A stretch of DNA of 36,436 bases from Neorhizobium sp. SHOUNA12A (GCF_023006505.1 NZ_JALBGV010000061.1:1-36436), one strand, 5' to 3'. Shown: positions 1 through 8,477, counted from the stretch's first letter. Made by a program: numbers and translations. The notes: generated by a model from the sequence alone, not told the origin.

Positions 1-216
1 CCGCACAGCCGCCGCCGCGCATTTCAACGCCAGCCGCTGCCGCCAGGCGCCCGCCCAGTCCGGTTCGGCCCGAACGATCTGGTCGAGCGGATAGAGCGCG
101 CCACCCGCCATGAATGCGGCATCTGCGGTGTCCGCGGCAAAAGTCTGGGGACCTGCCCAGCGAGCTGCCGACATGGGCTGAAACGACGTCTTCGGAGATA
201 CGGCCTTGGGAATCAT
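1..216 (-). CDS. DUF1403-like protein, N-terminal part (cut by window edge)
   Basis: An open minus-strand frame runs from ATG at 216 (or ATG at 174) out of the left edge with no stop. The visible protein holds a stretch reading DAAFMAGGALYPLDQIVRAE followed by WAGAWRQRLALKCAAAAVR. From memory this resembles the N-terminal part of DUF1403 proteins, a family of unknown function found mainly in Rhizobiales and often on repABC replicons. The start is uncertain because neither ATG has a clear ribosome binding site. It diverges from the carboxypeptidase gene at 435. The family name rests on recall of the motif, not on a search. Confidence 0.5.
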   Translation of the reverse strand, partial: MIPKAVSPKTSFQPMSAARWAGPQTFAADTADAAFMAGGALYPLDQIVRAEPDWAGAWRQRLALKCAAAAVR

Positions 217-434
217 GGGCGCGAGCGTAAATTTTATGTGCGCTTGTGGCCACCGATCGCGCAGCAATCCGCACCGTCGGCTGCGGATTTGCACCGTTAT
301 TTGCAGGACGCGCTGCGAAAACGCTGAAAATCGACGAGTCGAGGCCCCTGCCCCCCATCGATCAATAGGAGTTGAATTTTGCGGATCGGCGCGCCGCCCT
401 ACATAGGGTGCGGCTGGTCAAGGAGGATTTCAGT

Positions 435-1994
435 TTGACGTTCCATCGGATGATTGCATCTCTCGCCGTAGTCCTTGCCCTTTCAGCGCCGGTGCTTTCG
501 GGCCCGTCCTGGGCGCAGCAGCCACGCGGCGGTGACGAGAACCGCGAGCGCGGCCGCCAGACGGAGCAGAGCGCCGGTGGCGGCATATTCAGCCTGATCC
601 CGGCCGATTCCACCACCGAACATGTCTTCAAGTCGCCTTCCGGCGATCTCCCCTATACCGCGACGGCCGGCACGCTCGATCTCTTCGGCCAGGACGGCAA
701 CCGCTCGGCGAAGATCTTCTACACCGCCTATATCGCCAAAAACCGCGAACCTTCTGCTTCAGGGGGCGTCCGGCCGCTCACCTTCGCCTTCAACGGCGGC
801 CCGGGCGCCGCCTCCGCTTATCTGCATCTCGGCCTGGTCGGTCCGAAGATCCTTGAATTCGGCGCAAGCGGCGACAACGGCACGACGCCCCGGCTGAAGG
901 ACAATCCCGAAAGCTGGCTCGCGTTCACCGATCTCGTGCTGATCGATCCGGTCGGTACCGGCTGGAGCCGCGCCGCCAGCAACGACGCGGCTGGCGGTTA
1001 TTACGGTGTGCGGCAGGATGCCGACAGCCTGTCCAAGGCGATCGCGCTCTACGTCCAGAAGAACAACCGGCTCGATGCGCCGAAATACCTGCTCGGCGAG
1101 AGTTATGGCGGTTTTCGCGCCGCCAAGGTCGCCGTGTCTTTGAAGAACAGTCAGGGGATGCTGGCTTCGGGCATCATCATGCTGTCGCCGCTGGTGGAAG
1201 GCCGGTTCCTTGCCAATTCCGACGATCCCTTGAGTGCAGCGCTGCAGCTTCCCTCGCTCGCCGCAGCCGAGCTGGAGCGCCGCAACCAGTTCACGCCGGA
1301 AAAGCTTGCCGATGCCGAACGTTTCGCGATCGGTGACTATCTCACCGGGCTTGCCGGCCCCTCCCCCAACGGCCAGACGGCCGATACGCTCTATGGCCGG
1401 GTTTCCGAACTCACCGGTATTCCGAAGGACATCGTCGCCCGTACCCGCGGTTTCGTCGGCGATGTCTATGCCAAGCAGATGGGGGGACCGGGAAAGATCG
1501 TCAGCCCCTACGACGCTGCCTACGCGGTGCCGGATGCCTATCCGGAAGATGCCGTCACCCGCAACGACGACCCGATCCTCGAAGGCTACACGCGCGCCTA
1601 TGGCGCGGCCTTTGCCGCCTATGCCCGCAACGAGCTCGGGTTTGCGAGCGAAATGACCTATTCGCTGTTGAACGAGGAGGTGAACCGCCGCTGGGAGTGG
1701 AACGGCAGCCGTGGCGGAGATTCGCGCTCGCTTGCCAGCGCCAGCACCGACATCCGCGACCTGCTTTCGGTCATCCCGTCCTTCAAGCTGATGATCGCCC
1801 ACGGCTATAGCGACGCGCTGACGCCTTACGGCGCCAGCCGCTACGTCATCGACCACCTGCCGCCTGAACTTGCTGCCGGCCGCGCCGAACTCAAGGTCTA
1901 CCGCGGCGGGCACATGTTCTACACCAGGCCGGATTCACGCAGGAGTTTTGCAGGCGACGTCAGGGCGTTTTACGAGGCCAAGGCGACGGATTGA
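435..1994 (+). CDS. Secreted S10-family serine carboxypeptidase
   Basis: Peptidase of family S10 (carboxypeptidase Y fold), expected to remove C-terminal residues from peptides outside the cytoplasm. The TTG at 435 is chosen as start because AGGAGG at 421-426 lies 8 bases before it; an open frame extends further up to 372 without a good ribosome site. The N-terminus is a signal peptide (hydrophobic IASLAVVLALSAPVL, probable cleavage near SWA-QQ). Catalytic residues can be placed from the 435 start: Ser223 in GESYGG, Asp460 in GYSDALTPYG and His493 in RGGHMFY. The oxyanion-type motif FNGGPGAAS is also present. Its length of 519 residues is usual for bacterial members. The physiological substrate is unknown. 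Confidence 0.9.
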   Translation: MTFHRMIASLAVVLALSAPVLSGPSWAQQPRGGDENRERGRQTEQSAGGGIFSLIPADSTTEHVFKSPSGDLPYTATAGTLDLFGQDGNRSAKIFYTAYIAKNREPSASGGVRPLTFAFNGGPGAASAYLHLGLVGPKILEFGASGDNGTTPRLKDNPESWLAFTDLVLIDPVGTGWSRAASNDAAGGYYGVRQDADSLSKAIALYVQKNNRLDAPKYLLGESYGGFRAAKVAVSLKNSQGMLASGIIMLSPLVEGRFLANSDDPLSAALQLPSLAAAELERRNQFTPEKLADAERFAIGDYLTGLAGPSPNGQTADTLYGRVSELTGIPKDIVARTRGFVGDVYAKQMGGPGKIVSPYDAAYAVPDAYPEDAVTRNDDPILEGYTRAYGAAFAAYARNELGFASEMTYSLLNEEVNRRWEWNGSRGGDSRSLASASTDIRDLLSVIPSFKLMIAHGYSDALTPYGASRYVIDHLPPELAAGRAELKVYRGGHMFYTRPDSRRSFAGDVRAFYEAKATD

Positions 1995-2115
1995 ATTCGC
2001 CGGCTGTTCGATGACGGAAAGGTCACCGTGATGTGAATGCGTCCTGCCTTGCCGGGCCGATCCGGAAACCGCTACTAGCTGACATAGGTTGATTTTCAGA
2101 AAGATCTTTGGGTCC

Positions 2116-2838
2116 ATGACCAGCGAATACCAGATGTCGCGGCGCGCCTTCGTGATAGGCTCCGTCTCGATGACCGCGACGCTTGCCGGCTGCGCCACCA
2201 CCACTGAACGGGCTCCGGTTCCGGAAATGGCCCGCCGCCCGATCGAGCCTCCGAGCGAAGTTGAATTGCAGGCCCGATACGCCGCCCTCGAGGACAGCGG
2301 CCATCTGCTGCCGGCGATCCCCTACAAGCAGATCGACCCGAAATATTATCGCCAGCGCGTGGTCGATCCGACCGGCGAACTGCCGGGCACCGTGGTCGTC
2401 GATACGCCTGGCCGTTTTCTCTACGTGGTGGAGCCCGGCGGCACGGCGATGCGTTACGGCGTCGGCATCGGCAAGGACGGTTTTGCCTGGCAGGGCGAAG
2501 GGGTCATCCACTGGCGCCAGCCCTGGCCGCGCTGGAAACCGCCGAACGAGATGGTCGCGCGCCAGCCGAGCCTCAAGAAGTTTTCGATCGAGAACGGCGG
2601 CATGGATCCGGGCGTCAAGAACCCGCTCGGGGCGCGGGCGCTCTACATCTTCCAGAACGGCCAGGATACGCTCTACCGGCTGCATGGCTCGCCGGAATGG
2701 GCTTCCATCGGCAAGGCGTCGTCGTCGGGCTGCGTGCGCCTGGTCAACCAAGACGTCATGGATCTCTATGCGCGGGTGCCCTACCACGCCCGGATCGTCG
2801 TGCATCAGGATGTGTTGAAAACGGTGCCCACGGTCTGA
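2116..2838 (+). CDS. L,D-transpeptidase (YkuD/ErfK family) lipoprotein
   Basis: YkuD-fold L,D-transpeptidase, which forms 3-3 crosslinks in peptidoglycan or attaches proteins to it. The catalytic motif is intact: HGSPEW upstream and SSSGCVRL with catalytic Cys206 (numbered from the ATG at 2116). The N-terminus carries twin arginines (SRRAFVIG), a hydrophobic stretch and the lipobox LAGC, so the protein is probably an exported lipoprotein. The start is a choice between TTG 2089, ATG 2116 and ATG 2134; none has a strong ribosome site. The twin-arginine motif and the lipobox are kept by all three starts. It is followed by a possible terminator hairpin and recX. Confidence 0.88.
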   Translation: MTSEYQMSRRAFVIGSVSMTATLAGCATTTERAPVPEMARRPIEPPSEVELQARYAALEDSGHLLPAIPYKQIDPKYYRQRVVDPTGELPGTVVVDTPGRFLYVVEPGGTAMRYGVGIGKDGFAWQGEGVIHWRQPWPRWKPPNEMVARQPSLKKFSIENGGMDPGVKNPLGARALYIFQNGQDTLYRLHGSPEWASIGKASSSGCVRLVNQDVMDLYARVPYHARIVVHQDVLKTVPTV

Positions 2839-2856
2839 AACAGCCCTCCACCGGCC

Positions 2857-2885
2857 TCACCGGAATGTCCGGTGATGTTGTTTCG
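2857..2885 (+). terminator. Possible terminator after the L,D-transpeptidase gene
   Basis: TCACCGG (2857-2863) pairs perfectly with CCGGTGA (2869-2875) around a 5-base loop. The hairpin is followed by the T-rich but interrupted stretch TGTTGTTTC. It lies 19 bases after the transpeptidase stop. The stem is short and the T-tract imperfect, so activity is uncertain. Confidence 0.4.
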
Positions 2886-2961
2886 CCGGGCCTACCTGGT
2901 GTAAGCAGCCCGGCCGCGCTACGCGAAGCGGTCAAGACGGGGCTGGAGGCCTGAACTGGAT

Positions 2962-3516
2962 TTGGACGACGAGACGCAGCAATCCGATGCGCCGACGCCG
3001 CGCATGCTGTCATGGGCGCGCAATTCGACGATCTATCGCATAAACCGGCGCATGCACACGGAAAAGCAGCTTTTCGATGCCATATCGCGCAAGGCACGTG
3101 AGAAATTCGAGGATATCGGCGAGGTCCAGGTCAGGGCGCTCGCCGAGTTCGCGGTGAAATTCGCCTATGACAACAAGGCGCTGGATGATGCCGCCTTTGC
3201 CGAGATGAGCACTCGCTCGGGCATGCGCGGCGGCAGGTCCAGACGGGCTATCGCCCAGAAACTGTCGCAGAAGGGCGTGGCGAGCAGCACGGTGGCGGCC
3301 GCCATTGCCGAGGCGGATGATTTCCGTGCGGCCCTCATCCTGGCCCGCAAACGCGCCTTCGGGCCGTTCCGCAGGGGCGAGCTCGACGAAAAACGCAAGG
3401 CGAAGGAGTTTTCTGCCTTCGCCCGGGCGGGTTTCAGCTTCGATATCGGCAAAAAGATCTTTGAGATGTCGCTCGACGAGGCCGAGGAAGCGCTGGATGC
3501 GGGCCGCGACCTCTAG
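2962..3516 (+). CDS. recX: Regulatory protein RecX
   Basis: RecX-family protein, a small helical protein that binds RecA filaments and modulates recombination and the SOS response. The visible core has the family pattern: a basic MHTEKQLFDAISRKA helix, then DDAAFAEM with GRSRRAIAQKLSQKGV, the repeat pattern typical of RecX. At 184 residues it is normal to slightly long for alphaproteobacteria. The chosen start is TTG 2962. ATG 3004 (MLSWARN) would drop only an acidic tail. It is not next to recA here, which is usual in Rhizobiales. It is convergent with the globin gene, only 21 bases away. Confidence 0.85.
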   Translation: MDDETQQSDAPTPRMLSWARNSTIYRINRRMHTEKQLFDAISRKAREKFEDIGEVQVRALAEFAVKFAYDNKALDDAAFAEMSTRSGMRGGRSRRAIAQKLSQKGVASSTVAAAIAEADDFRAALILARKRAFGPFRRGELDEKRKAKEFSAFARAGFSFDIGKKIFEMSLDEAEEALDAGRDL

Positions 3517-3537
3517 GCGCCAGGGCGCCGCCGGCCG

Positions 3538-4005
3538 TCAGGCCTGCTTGAGCGCCGGGTCGTCGAGCGCCGGATTGTAGAAGAGCGACAGCGTCAGGCT
3601 TTTTGCGATCCGGTCCGCCGTTGCCATGAACCAGGCTTTCGCCTCGGGGCTCGGAGCCATGTCGTCCAGCGTCGCGGCAAACAGCTCCAGCCATTTCGGG
3701 AAAAGCTCCGCCGTCATGTTGGCGACGCCTGCATGCGCCTGGACCGGCTTTCCGCCATAGGCACCGTTGCGGAAGGCGACGGAAGACCAGAAGCTCTTCA
3801 TTTTCGCCATATGCTCCGGCCAGCGTCCGGAAAGCCGCGCGTCGAAGACGGGTCCCAGTTCCGGATGCGCCAGTATGCGGCCATAAAAGGTGTCGACCAG
3901 CTTTCCGATAAAGGCGTCGTCGATGCCTATCGCCTTCATCTGCGCTTCTGCGCGGTCACGGATGGCCGCGACATGCGCCGCGCGCCCCTGCAATTCGTCA
4001 CTCAT
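3538..4005 (-). CDS. Group III truncated haemoglobin
   Basis: A 155-residue globin of the truncated (2-over-2) group III type. These proteins bind O2 or NO at haem and are linked to nitrosative or low-oxygen stress. The pattern FYGRILAHPELGPVF, then HMAKMKSFW, then YGGKPVQAHAG with the probable proximal His91, then LFPKWLELF, fits group III. AAGG about 8 bases before the ATG at 4005 supports the start. It stands alone on the minus strand. The 140-base gap upstream, towards hicB, should hold its promoter, but I see no clear regulator box there. Confidence 0.85.
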   Translation of the reverse strand: MSDELQGRAAHVAAIRDRAEAQMKAIGIDDAFIGKLVDTFYGRILAHPELGPVFDARLSGRWPEHMAKMKSFWSSVAFRNGAYGGKPVQAHAGVANMTAELFPKWLELFAATLDDMAPSPEAKAWFMATADRIAKSLTLSLFYNPALDDPALKQA

Positions 4006-4145
4006 CTCAAAACCTTGGGTTCCGCCGCATCTGCGGCCCTTCTCATATAGGCCCTGCGGATGCCGGACCCAAGGCCTGACGCCCGGTTGCGACGATGTGT
4101 CAGGTGAAAATGGGCGGCAATGTCAAACTTGCGCGAGCGGTGCCA

Positions 4146-4481
4146 CTACGACCGTGCTGCGGTCGCGATTGTCTCGGCAAGCCATTCGTTGAGGCTTTGA
4201 TCGTTGGCGGTAGCGGCGATGACGGCCGCTTCATGGGTGCGCGGATCGAGCCGGACGTTAAATCGCCCCGAAAACGAGCGAAAAGGCTCAATCCCCTTTT
4301 CCTTGCAGATTTCAAGGAAGGTCTGGAGCGACTTTTGACCCTCCGACATCAGGCCATCGAGACTGTCGGAGTAGAAGTCGGCGCCGCCATTCAGGCCGAG
4401 GAACTCCCCGCGAAACATGCCGATCTCCGGATCAAGTGAGACAACCGCTTTATGGCCTTCGATTTCGATGACGTTCCTCAT
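4146..4481 (-). CDS. hicB: HicB-family antitoxin
   Basis: Antitoxin of a type II HicAB pair: it neutralises HicA and represses the operon. The 111-residue protein starts with the HicB-like fold (VIEIEGHKAVVSLDPEIGMF, GLNGGADFYSDS). It ends in a ribbon-helix-helix region at about residues 72-105 (GRFNVRLDPRTHEAAVIAA, then SLNEWLAETI). The ATG at 4481 has GGAG 9 bases upstream and overlaps the hicA stop by 4 bases, so the two are translationally coupled. A longer in-frame extension upstream is only the opposite-frame reading of hicA. Confidence 0.88.
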   Translation of the reverse strand: MRNVIEIEGHKAVVSLDPEIGMFRGEFLGLNGGADFYSDSLDGLMSEGQKSLQTFLEICKEKGIEPFRSFSGRFNVRLDPRTHEAAVIAATANDQSLNEWLAETIATAARS

Positions 4482-4732
4482 GGTTTCACTCCATGGCTTT
4501 CGAGCCATTTTCGAATGCTGGCGACCGCGCCTTTGTCCGTATCGGGCGATGGATGTGGGCGATGAAATACCCTGACCTCGCCGAACAGCACCACGCCGAT
4601 CCGGGATCCCTCCCGCTCGGTCACGTCCGCACCAAGCGCTACGAACATGGCCTCGATATCCACCCATCGGATCGAACCGCTCGCGGGCCTTGCATAGATC
4701 AGCTCAAGCGTGGCGCGATGGCGTTTCTTCAT
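4478..4732 (-). CDS. hicA: HicA-family mRNA interferase toxin
   Basis: Small toxin (84 residues) of the HicA double-stranded-RNA-binding fold, which blocks translation by cleaving mRNA. The family pattern is visible: basic N-terminus MKKRHRATLELI, a middle strand GSRIGVVLFGEVRVFH, then HRPHP and KGAVASIRKWLESHGV. The catalytic histidine is likely His57 or His60 in FHRPHP. ATG 4732 is preferred over an upstream frame to 4780, because the family starts with the basic helix. The start sits directly beside the repeated GTACCA operator, which suggests a very short leader. Confidence 0.85.
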   Translation of the reverse strand: MKKRHRATLELIYARPASGSIRWVDIEAMFVALGADVTEREGSRIGVVLFGEVRVFHRPHPSPDTDKGAVASIRKWLESHGVKP

Positions 4733-4738
4733 GCTGAA

Positions 4739-4759
4739 TGGTACCACTGTATAGTACCA
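4739..4759 (-). promoter_or_regulatory. Probable hicAB operator/promoter
   Basis: TGGTAC (4739-4744) and GTACCA (4754-4759) form an inverted repeat with a 9-base spacer. GTACCA also occurs as a direct repeat (4741-4746 and 4754-4759). The site is 7-27 bases before hicA and contains -10-like TACTAT/TATACA on the minus strand. HicB proteins autorepress their operons, so this is the natural target. The role is inferred. Confidence 0.5.
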
Positions 4760-4819
4760 AAATAAAGAGGCCGGCAACAATGCCAGCCGCGATTCATGAC
4801 AGAGGGTGAGAAACGGATG

Positions 4820-6025
4820 CTACACGCGCTCCAGCGCCACCGCGATCCCCTGCCCGACGCCGATGCACATCGTGGCAAGCGCGTAACGGCCCTTGCGGAG
4901 CGACAGTTCGAGCGCTGCGGTGCCGGAGATGCGGGCGCCGGACATGCCGAGGGGGTGGCCAAGCGCGATCGCGCCGCCGTTCGGGTTGATATATTCGGCG
5001 TCTTCCGGGAGGCCGAGTTCGCGCAGGACGGCGATGCCCTGGCTTGCAAAGGCTTCGTTGAGCTCGATCACGTCAAAATCCTTCGGCGAGATGCCGAGAC
5101 GGGCGCAGAGCTTCTGGGTGGCCGGCGCCGGGCCGATGCCCATGATGCGCGGCGGAACGCCGGCGGTGGCGCCGCCCATGATGCGGGCGATCGGGGTCAA
5201 TCCGTACTTCTTCGCCGCCGCTTCCGAGGCGATGATCAGGGCCGCGGCGCCGTCGTTGACGCCCGACGCGTTGCCGGCGGTCACCGTCGCGCCCTCGATC
5301 TTGTTCAGCACCCTGAGCTTGGCGAGCGCCTCCATGTTGGTTGCGCGGGGATGTTCGTCCTTCGCAACGACCACCGGATCGCCCTTCCGCTGCGGGATGG
5401 TTACCGAGGTGATTTCCTTGGCGAGACGGCCGTTCTCCTGGGCTGCCGAGGCTTTCGCCTGGCTGCGGACCGCAAACGCGTCCTGGTCCTCACGGGAAAC
5501 CTTATAGTCGATCGCCACGTTGTCGCCGGTTTCCGGCATGGAATCGACGCCATACTGCTTCTTCATCAGCGGGTTGACGAAACGCCAGCCGATCGTGGTG
5601 TCGTAGATCTCGGCATTGCGCGAGAACGCGGTATCGGCCTTCGGCATCACGAAGGGCGCCCTGGACATGCTTTCGACGCCGCCGGCGATCATCAGTTCGG
5701 CCTCGCCCGCCTTGATGGCGCGGGCAGCGGTGATGACCGCATCCATGCCGGAACCGCAGAGGCGGTTCATGGTGGTGCCGCCGACACTGACCGGCAGGCC
5801 GGCAAGCAGTGCCGACATGCGCGCGACGTTGCGGTTGTCTTCGCCGGCCTGGTTGGCGCAGCCGTAGATGACATCGACAACCGCTTCCCAATCGACGGAC
5901 GCGTTACGTTCCATCAACGCTTTCAAGGGGATGGCACCGAGGTCGTCGGCACGAACGGCGGAGAGCGAGCCGCCGAAACGGCCGATCGGGGTGCGGATAT
6001 AATCGCAGATATAGGCTTCGGTCAT
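4820..6025 (-). CDS. pcaF: 3-oxoadipyl-CoA thiolase (beta-ketoadipyl-CoA thiolase)
   Basis: Thiolase expected to split 3-oxoadipyl-CoA into succinyl-CoA and acetyl-CoA, the last step of the beta-ketoadipate pathway. All catalytic residues are present: Cys90 in NRLCGSGMD, NEAFASQ, His357 in GGAIALGHPLG and Cys387 in CIGVGQG. Its 401 residues are the usual length. By sequence alone it could be a generic acetyl-CoA acetyltransferase. Placement 11 bases after pcaJ, and the N-terminus YICDYIRTPIGRFGGSL, point to PcaF. The ATG at 6025 is preceded by AGAGAAG. It is the last gene of a pcaIJF operon. Confidence 0.9.
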   Translation of the reverse strand: MTEAYICDYIRTPIGRFGGSLSAVRADDLGAIPLKALMERNASVDWEAVVDVIYGCANQAGEDNRNVARMSALLAGLPVSVGGTTMNRLCGSGMDAVITAARAIKAGEAELMIAGGVESMSRAPFVMPKADTAFSRNAEIYDTTIGWRFVNPLMKKQYGVDSMPETGDNVAIDYKVSREDQDAFAVRSQAKASAAQENGRLAKEITSVTIPQRKGDPVVVAKDEHPRATNMEALAKLRVLNKIEGATVTAGNASGVNDGAAALIIASEAAAKKYGLTPIARIMGGATAGVPPRIMGIGPAPATQKLCARLGISPKDFDVIELNEAFASQGIAVLRELGLPEDAEYINPNGGAIALGHPLGMSGARISGTAALELSLRKGRYALATMCIGVGQGIAVALERV

Positions 6026-6036
6026 GATCTTCTCTC

Positions 6037-6726
6037 TCACAGTTTCGGCACGACGAGATCGGCGACGGGTCCATCGATATGGAGGCGCGCGCCGGTCATG
6101 GCCTGCAGTTCCTCGACTGTCATACCGGCCAGCTTTTCGCGCAGGACGAAATGCTTCTCGACGATGTCGATGACGGCATGGCTCGTATAGACCCGAGTGA
6201 TACAGGCAACGCCGGTCAGCGGAAAGGTACAAGCTTCAACTAATTTCGGGTCGCCGTTCTTGGTGACGTGTTCGGTGATGACGCAGACCTGCTTGGCGCC
6301 GTGCACGAGGTCCATGGCGCCGCCGACGGCCGGCACGCCCTTGGAGCCGACCCGCCAGTTGGCGAGGTCGCCGTTCTGGGCCACCTGCAGCGCGCCCAAT
6401 ATGGCGACGTCGAGATGGCCGCCGCGCACCATGGCAAAGCTGTCGGCATGGTGGAAGAAGGCGGCGCCCGGCTTCAGCGTCACGGCCTTCTTGCCGGCGT
6501 TGATCAGGTCCCAGTCCTCCTCGCCTTCGGCAGGCGCTTCGCCGAAATTGAGGATGCCGTTTTCGGTGTGGAAGATCGCCTCGCGGCCGGGCGGCTGGTA
6601 GCGGGCGACCATTTCCGGAAAACCGATGCCGAGGTTCACATAGGCGCCATCCTTTATGTCCTGGGCGGCGCGCCAGGCGATCTGGGCGTTGGAAAGCTTG
6701 ATGTCTTCGCGCGTATCGACGGTCAT
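6037..6726 (-). CDS. pcaJ: 3-oxoadipate CoA-transferase subunit B
   Basis: Beta subunit of the CoA-transferase that moves CoA from succinyl-CoA to 3-oxoadipate. The catalytic glutamate lies in TENGILNFG (Glu55 from the ATG at 6726), as in the SCOT family. GSKGVPAVGGAMDLVHGAK is typical of the B subunit. Its 229 residues are normal. The start overlaps the pcaI stop by 4 bases, which gives translational coupling of the two subunits. Homologous subunits serve acetoacetate CoA-transferases (ScoB), but the pcaF and pcaR neighbours favour 3-oxoadipate. Confidence 0.9.
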   Translation of the reverse strand: MTVDTREDIKLSNAQIAWRAAQDIKDGAYVNLGIGFPEMVARYQPPGREAIFHTENGILNFGEAPAEGEEDWDLINAGKKAVTLKPGAAFFHHADSFAMVRGGHLDVAILGALQVAQNGDLANWRVGSKGVPAVGGAMDLVHGAKQVCVITEHVTKNGDPKLVEACTFPLTGVACITRVYTSHAVIDIVEKHFVLREKLAGMTVEELQAMTGARLHIDGPVADLVVPKL

Positions 6727-7445
6727 GCCTGGGCTCCTGGGGCGTAGGCCACTCCGGCTCGGATGAGCTCTTCTTCCTGCTGCGGGTTGGCGACCTCGAC
6801 GACGCGGTCGATGAAGATGCCGGGCGTCACGACGTGCTCGGGATCGATGCCGCCTGGGGGCACGATCTTCGAGACCTGCACGATCGTCTTGGCCGCGGCC
6901 ATGCACATCAGCGGGTTAAAGTTGCGGCCGGCCTTGTTGTACGTGAGGTTGCCCAATGGATCGCCGAGCTGCGCCTTGACGATGGCGAAATCCGCCTTCA
7001 GCCAGCGTTCCTGGACATAATGGCGGCCGTCGAACTCGGCGATCACCTTGCCGTTGGCAAGTTCGGTGCCGTAAGCGGTCGGCGTATAGAAGGCCGGGAT
7101 GCCGGCGCCGCCGGCGCGGATGCGCTCGGCAAGCGTGCCCTGGGGCACCAGTTCAAGCTCGATCTGGCCCGCCAGATAACGGTCGGTGAAGGCGCGTGGG
7201 TCCGAGGATTTCGGAAACGAGCAGATCATCTTCCTGACCATGCCCGCGTCGATCATCGCGGCAATGCCGAAGCGGCCGTTGCCGGCATTGTTGTTGATGA
7301 CGGTCACGTCCTTGATACCCTTGTCGATCAGGGCGTGGATCAGCTCGATCGGCGCCCCCGATCCGCCAAAACCGCCGATCATGATGGTCGCGCCATCACC
7401 GATCTCGGAGACGGCTTCCGCCATGCTCCCGATTGTCTTGTCCAT
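6723..7445 (-). CDS. pcaI: 3-oxoadipate CoA-transferase subunit A
   Basis: Alpha subunit of the 3-oxoadipate:succinyl-CoA transferase. The CoA-binding glycine loop GGFGGSGAP lies near residue 25. It is followed by the family stretch VINNNAGNGRFGIAAMI and later KAGRNFNPLMCMAA. The ATG at 7445 has GGAG 7-10 bases upstream, so the longer frame to 7568 is rejected. At 240 residues it is slightly longer than many A subunits but within range. First gene of the pcaIJF operon, divergent from pcaR across a 191-base gap with a strong inverted repeat. Confidence 0.9.
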   Translation of the reverse strand: MDKTIGSMAEAVSEIGDGATIMIGGFGGSGAPIELIHALIDKGIKDVTVINNNAGNGRFGIAAMIDAGMVRKMICSFPKSSDPRAFTDRYLAGQIELELVPQGTLAERIRAGGAGIPAFYTPTAYGTELANGKVIAEFDGRHYVQERWLKADFAIVKAQLGDPLGNLTYNKAGRNFNPLMCMAAAKTIVQVSKIVPPGGIDPEHVVTPGIFIDRVVEVANPQQEEELIRAGVAYAPGAQA

Positions 7446-7531
7446 ACGGGATATCTCCTTCGCTATACCCGGCGAACGTGCCCGCCGTGCTCGGGGCAAG
7501 AGATAGATCAGCGCGGGATGGACAGCAAGGA

Positions 7532-7572
7532 ATATGTGCGATAATTGATCTTTGTTCGCATATCGCACATAT
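7532..7572. promoter_or_regulatory. Probable PcaR operator between pcaI and pcaR
   Basis: ATATGTGCGATA (7532-7543) and TATCGCACATAT (7561-7572) are perfect 12-bp inverted arms around a 17-base spacer. Within the right side, GTTCGCATATCGCAC (7554-7568) resembles the 15-bp box GTTCGATAATCGCAC that I recall for PcaR of Pseudomonas putida (12 of 15 bases). The left arm read on the other strand also resembles it (11 of 15). Placement between the regulator and the regulated operon supports PcaR binding. Confidence 0.75.
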
Positions 7573-7636
7573 CGTGCGGGCCGGGAATGCGGAGGCAGTT
7601 GCTTTGCATTGCCTCGACAAGGTTCAGGGAGAAACC

Positions 7637-8392
7637 ATGCAGGAAACGGATTTCGTCAGCGGATTCGCGCGAGGCCTGAAGGTCATCGAGGCTTTTGGCG
7701 AGACCACGCCGCGGCTGGCGATCGCCGATGTGGCGAAGGCGACCGGGCTCGACCGGGCGACGGCCCGCCGCTGCCTGCTGACCTTGGCCGAACTCGGTTA
7801 TGCCGATTATGACGGAAAATTCTTCGTGCTGACGCCGAAGATCTTGCGGCTCGGCCATGCCTATCTCTCCGCCACCCCCCTGCCCCACATCGTCCAGCCT
7901 TTTCTCGACAAGCTCGCCGAGGAGGTTCACCAGAGCGCATCCGCAAGCGTGCTCGACGGCACCGAGGTCGTTTATATCGCCCGCGCCTCGCAGAAGCGGG
8001 TGATGTCGATCAACCTGATGCCCGGCAGCCGCCTCCCCGCCTATTGCGCCTCGATGGGCCGCGTCCTGCTGGCGGCCATGCCCGATAGCGAGAGCCTGGC
8101 GCTCCTGAAACAGAGCAACCTCAAATCCTTCACGCCCCGCACGCTCACCGACCCCATCCGGCTGATGGAGGAGCTTGCCCGCGTCCGCGAACAGGGTTTT
8201 GCCGTCATCGACCAGGAACTGGAACTAGGCCTTTGTTCGATCGCGGTGCCGCTGGAAAACGATCGCGGCCGGGTGGTCGCCGCGATCAATATCGGCGCGC
8301 CAGCGGCAAGCGTGCCCGCCGCCGAAATGGCCGACCGGTATCTGGAGCCGCTGAAGGGCGTCGCGAGGCTTCTGAAATCGCTGCTGCGCTGA
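7637..8392 (+). CDS. pcaR: IclR-family regulator of the beta-ketoadipate pathway
   Basis: IclR-type transcription factor of 251 residues. An N-terminal winged helix-turn-helix (about 10-65: RGLKVIEAFGETTPRLAIAD, then DRATARRCLLTLAELGY) is followed by an IclR effector domain (ASASVLDGTEVVYIAR, LPAYCASMGRVLLAAMP, DQELELGLCSIAVP). PcaR/PobR-type members sense 3-oxoadipate or related acids and usually activate pca genes. The ATG at 7637 has AGGGAG 6 bases upstream; an in-frame extension to 7433 crosses the operator region and is rejected. Divergent from pcaIJF, its probable target and source of the name. Confidence 0.85.
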   Translation: MQETDFVSGFARGLKVIEAFGETTPRLAIADVAKATGLDRATARRCLLTLAELGYADYDGKFFVLTPKILRLGHAYLSATPLPHIVQPFLDKLAEEVHQSASASVLDGTEVVYIARASQKRVMSINLMPGSRLPAYCASMGRVLLAAMPDSESLALLKQSNLKSFTPRTLTDPIRLMEELARVREQGFAVIDQELELGLCSIAVPLENDRGRVVAAINIGAPAASVPAAEMADRYLEPLKGVARLLKSLLR

Positions 8393-8446
8393 ACCCATCA
8401 GCGCCGTGAATCGATGAGACCGGATCGATTCAATCATGTCGTTGGA

Positions 8447-8475
8447 CGGCAGAATCCGGACTTGCGATTCTGCCG
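8447..8475 (+). repeat. 10-bp-stem hairpin just before the WGR gene
   Basis: CGGCAGAATC (8447-8456) pairs perfectly with GATTCTGCCG (8466-8475) around a 9-base loop. It lies 54 bases after the pcaR stop and ends 2 bases before the ATG at 8478. It lacks a T-tract. It could act as a terminator or processing structure for pcaR mRNA, or could hide the WGR ribosome site. It may also be a copy of a dispersed palindrome. Confidence 0.6.
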
Positions 8476-8477
8476 GC

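Noticed and set aside
4796..6190. Plus-strand frame of 464 codons across pcaF
   Set aside because: Antisense shadow of pcaF, whose catalytic residues are all in place on the minus strand.
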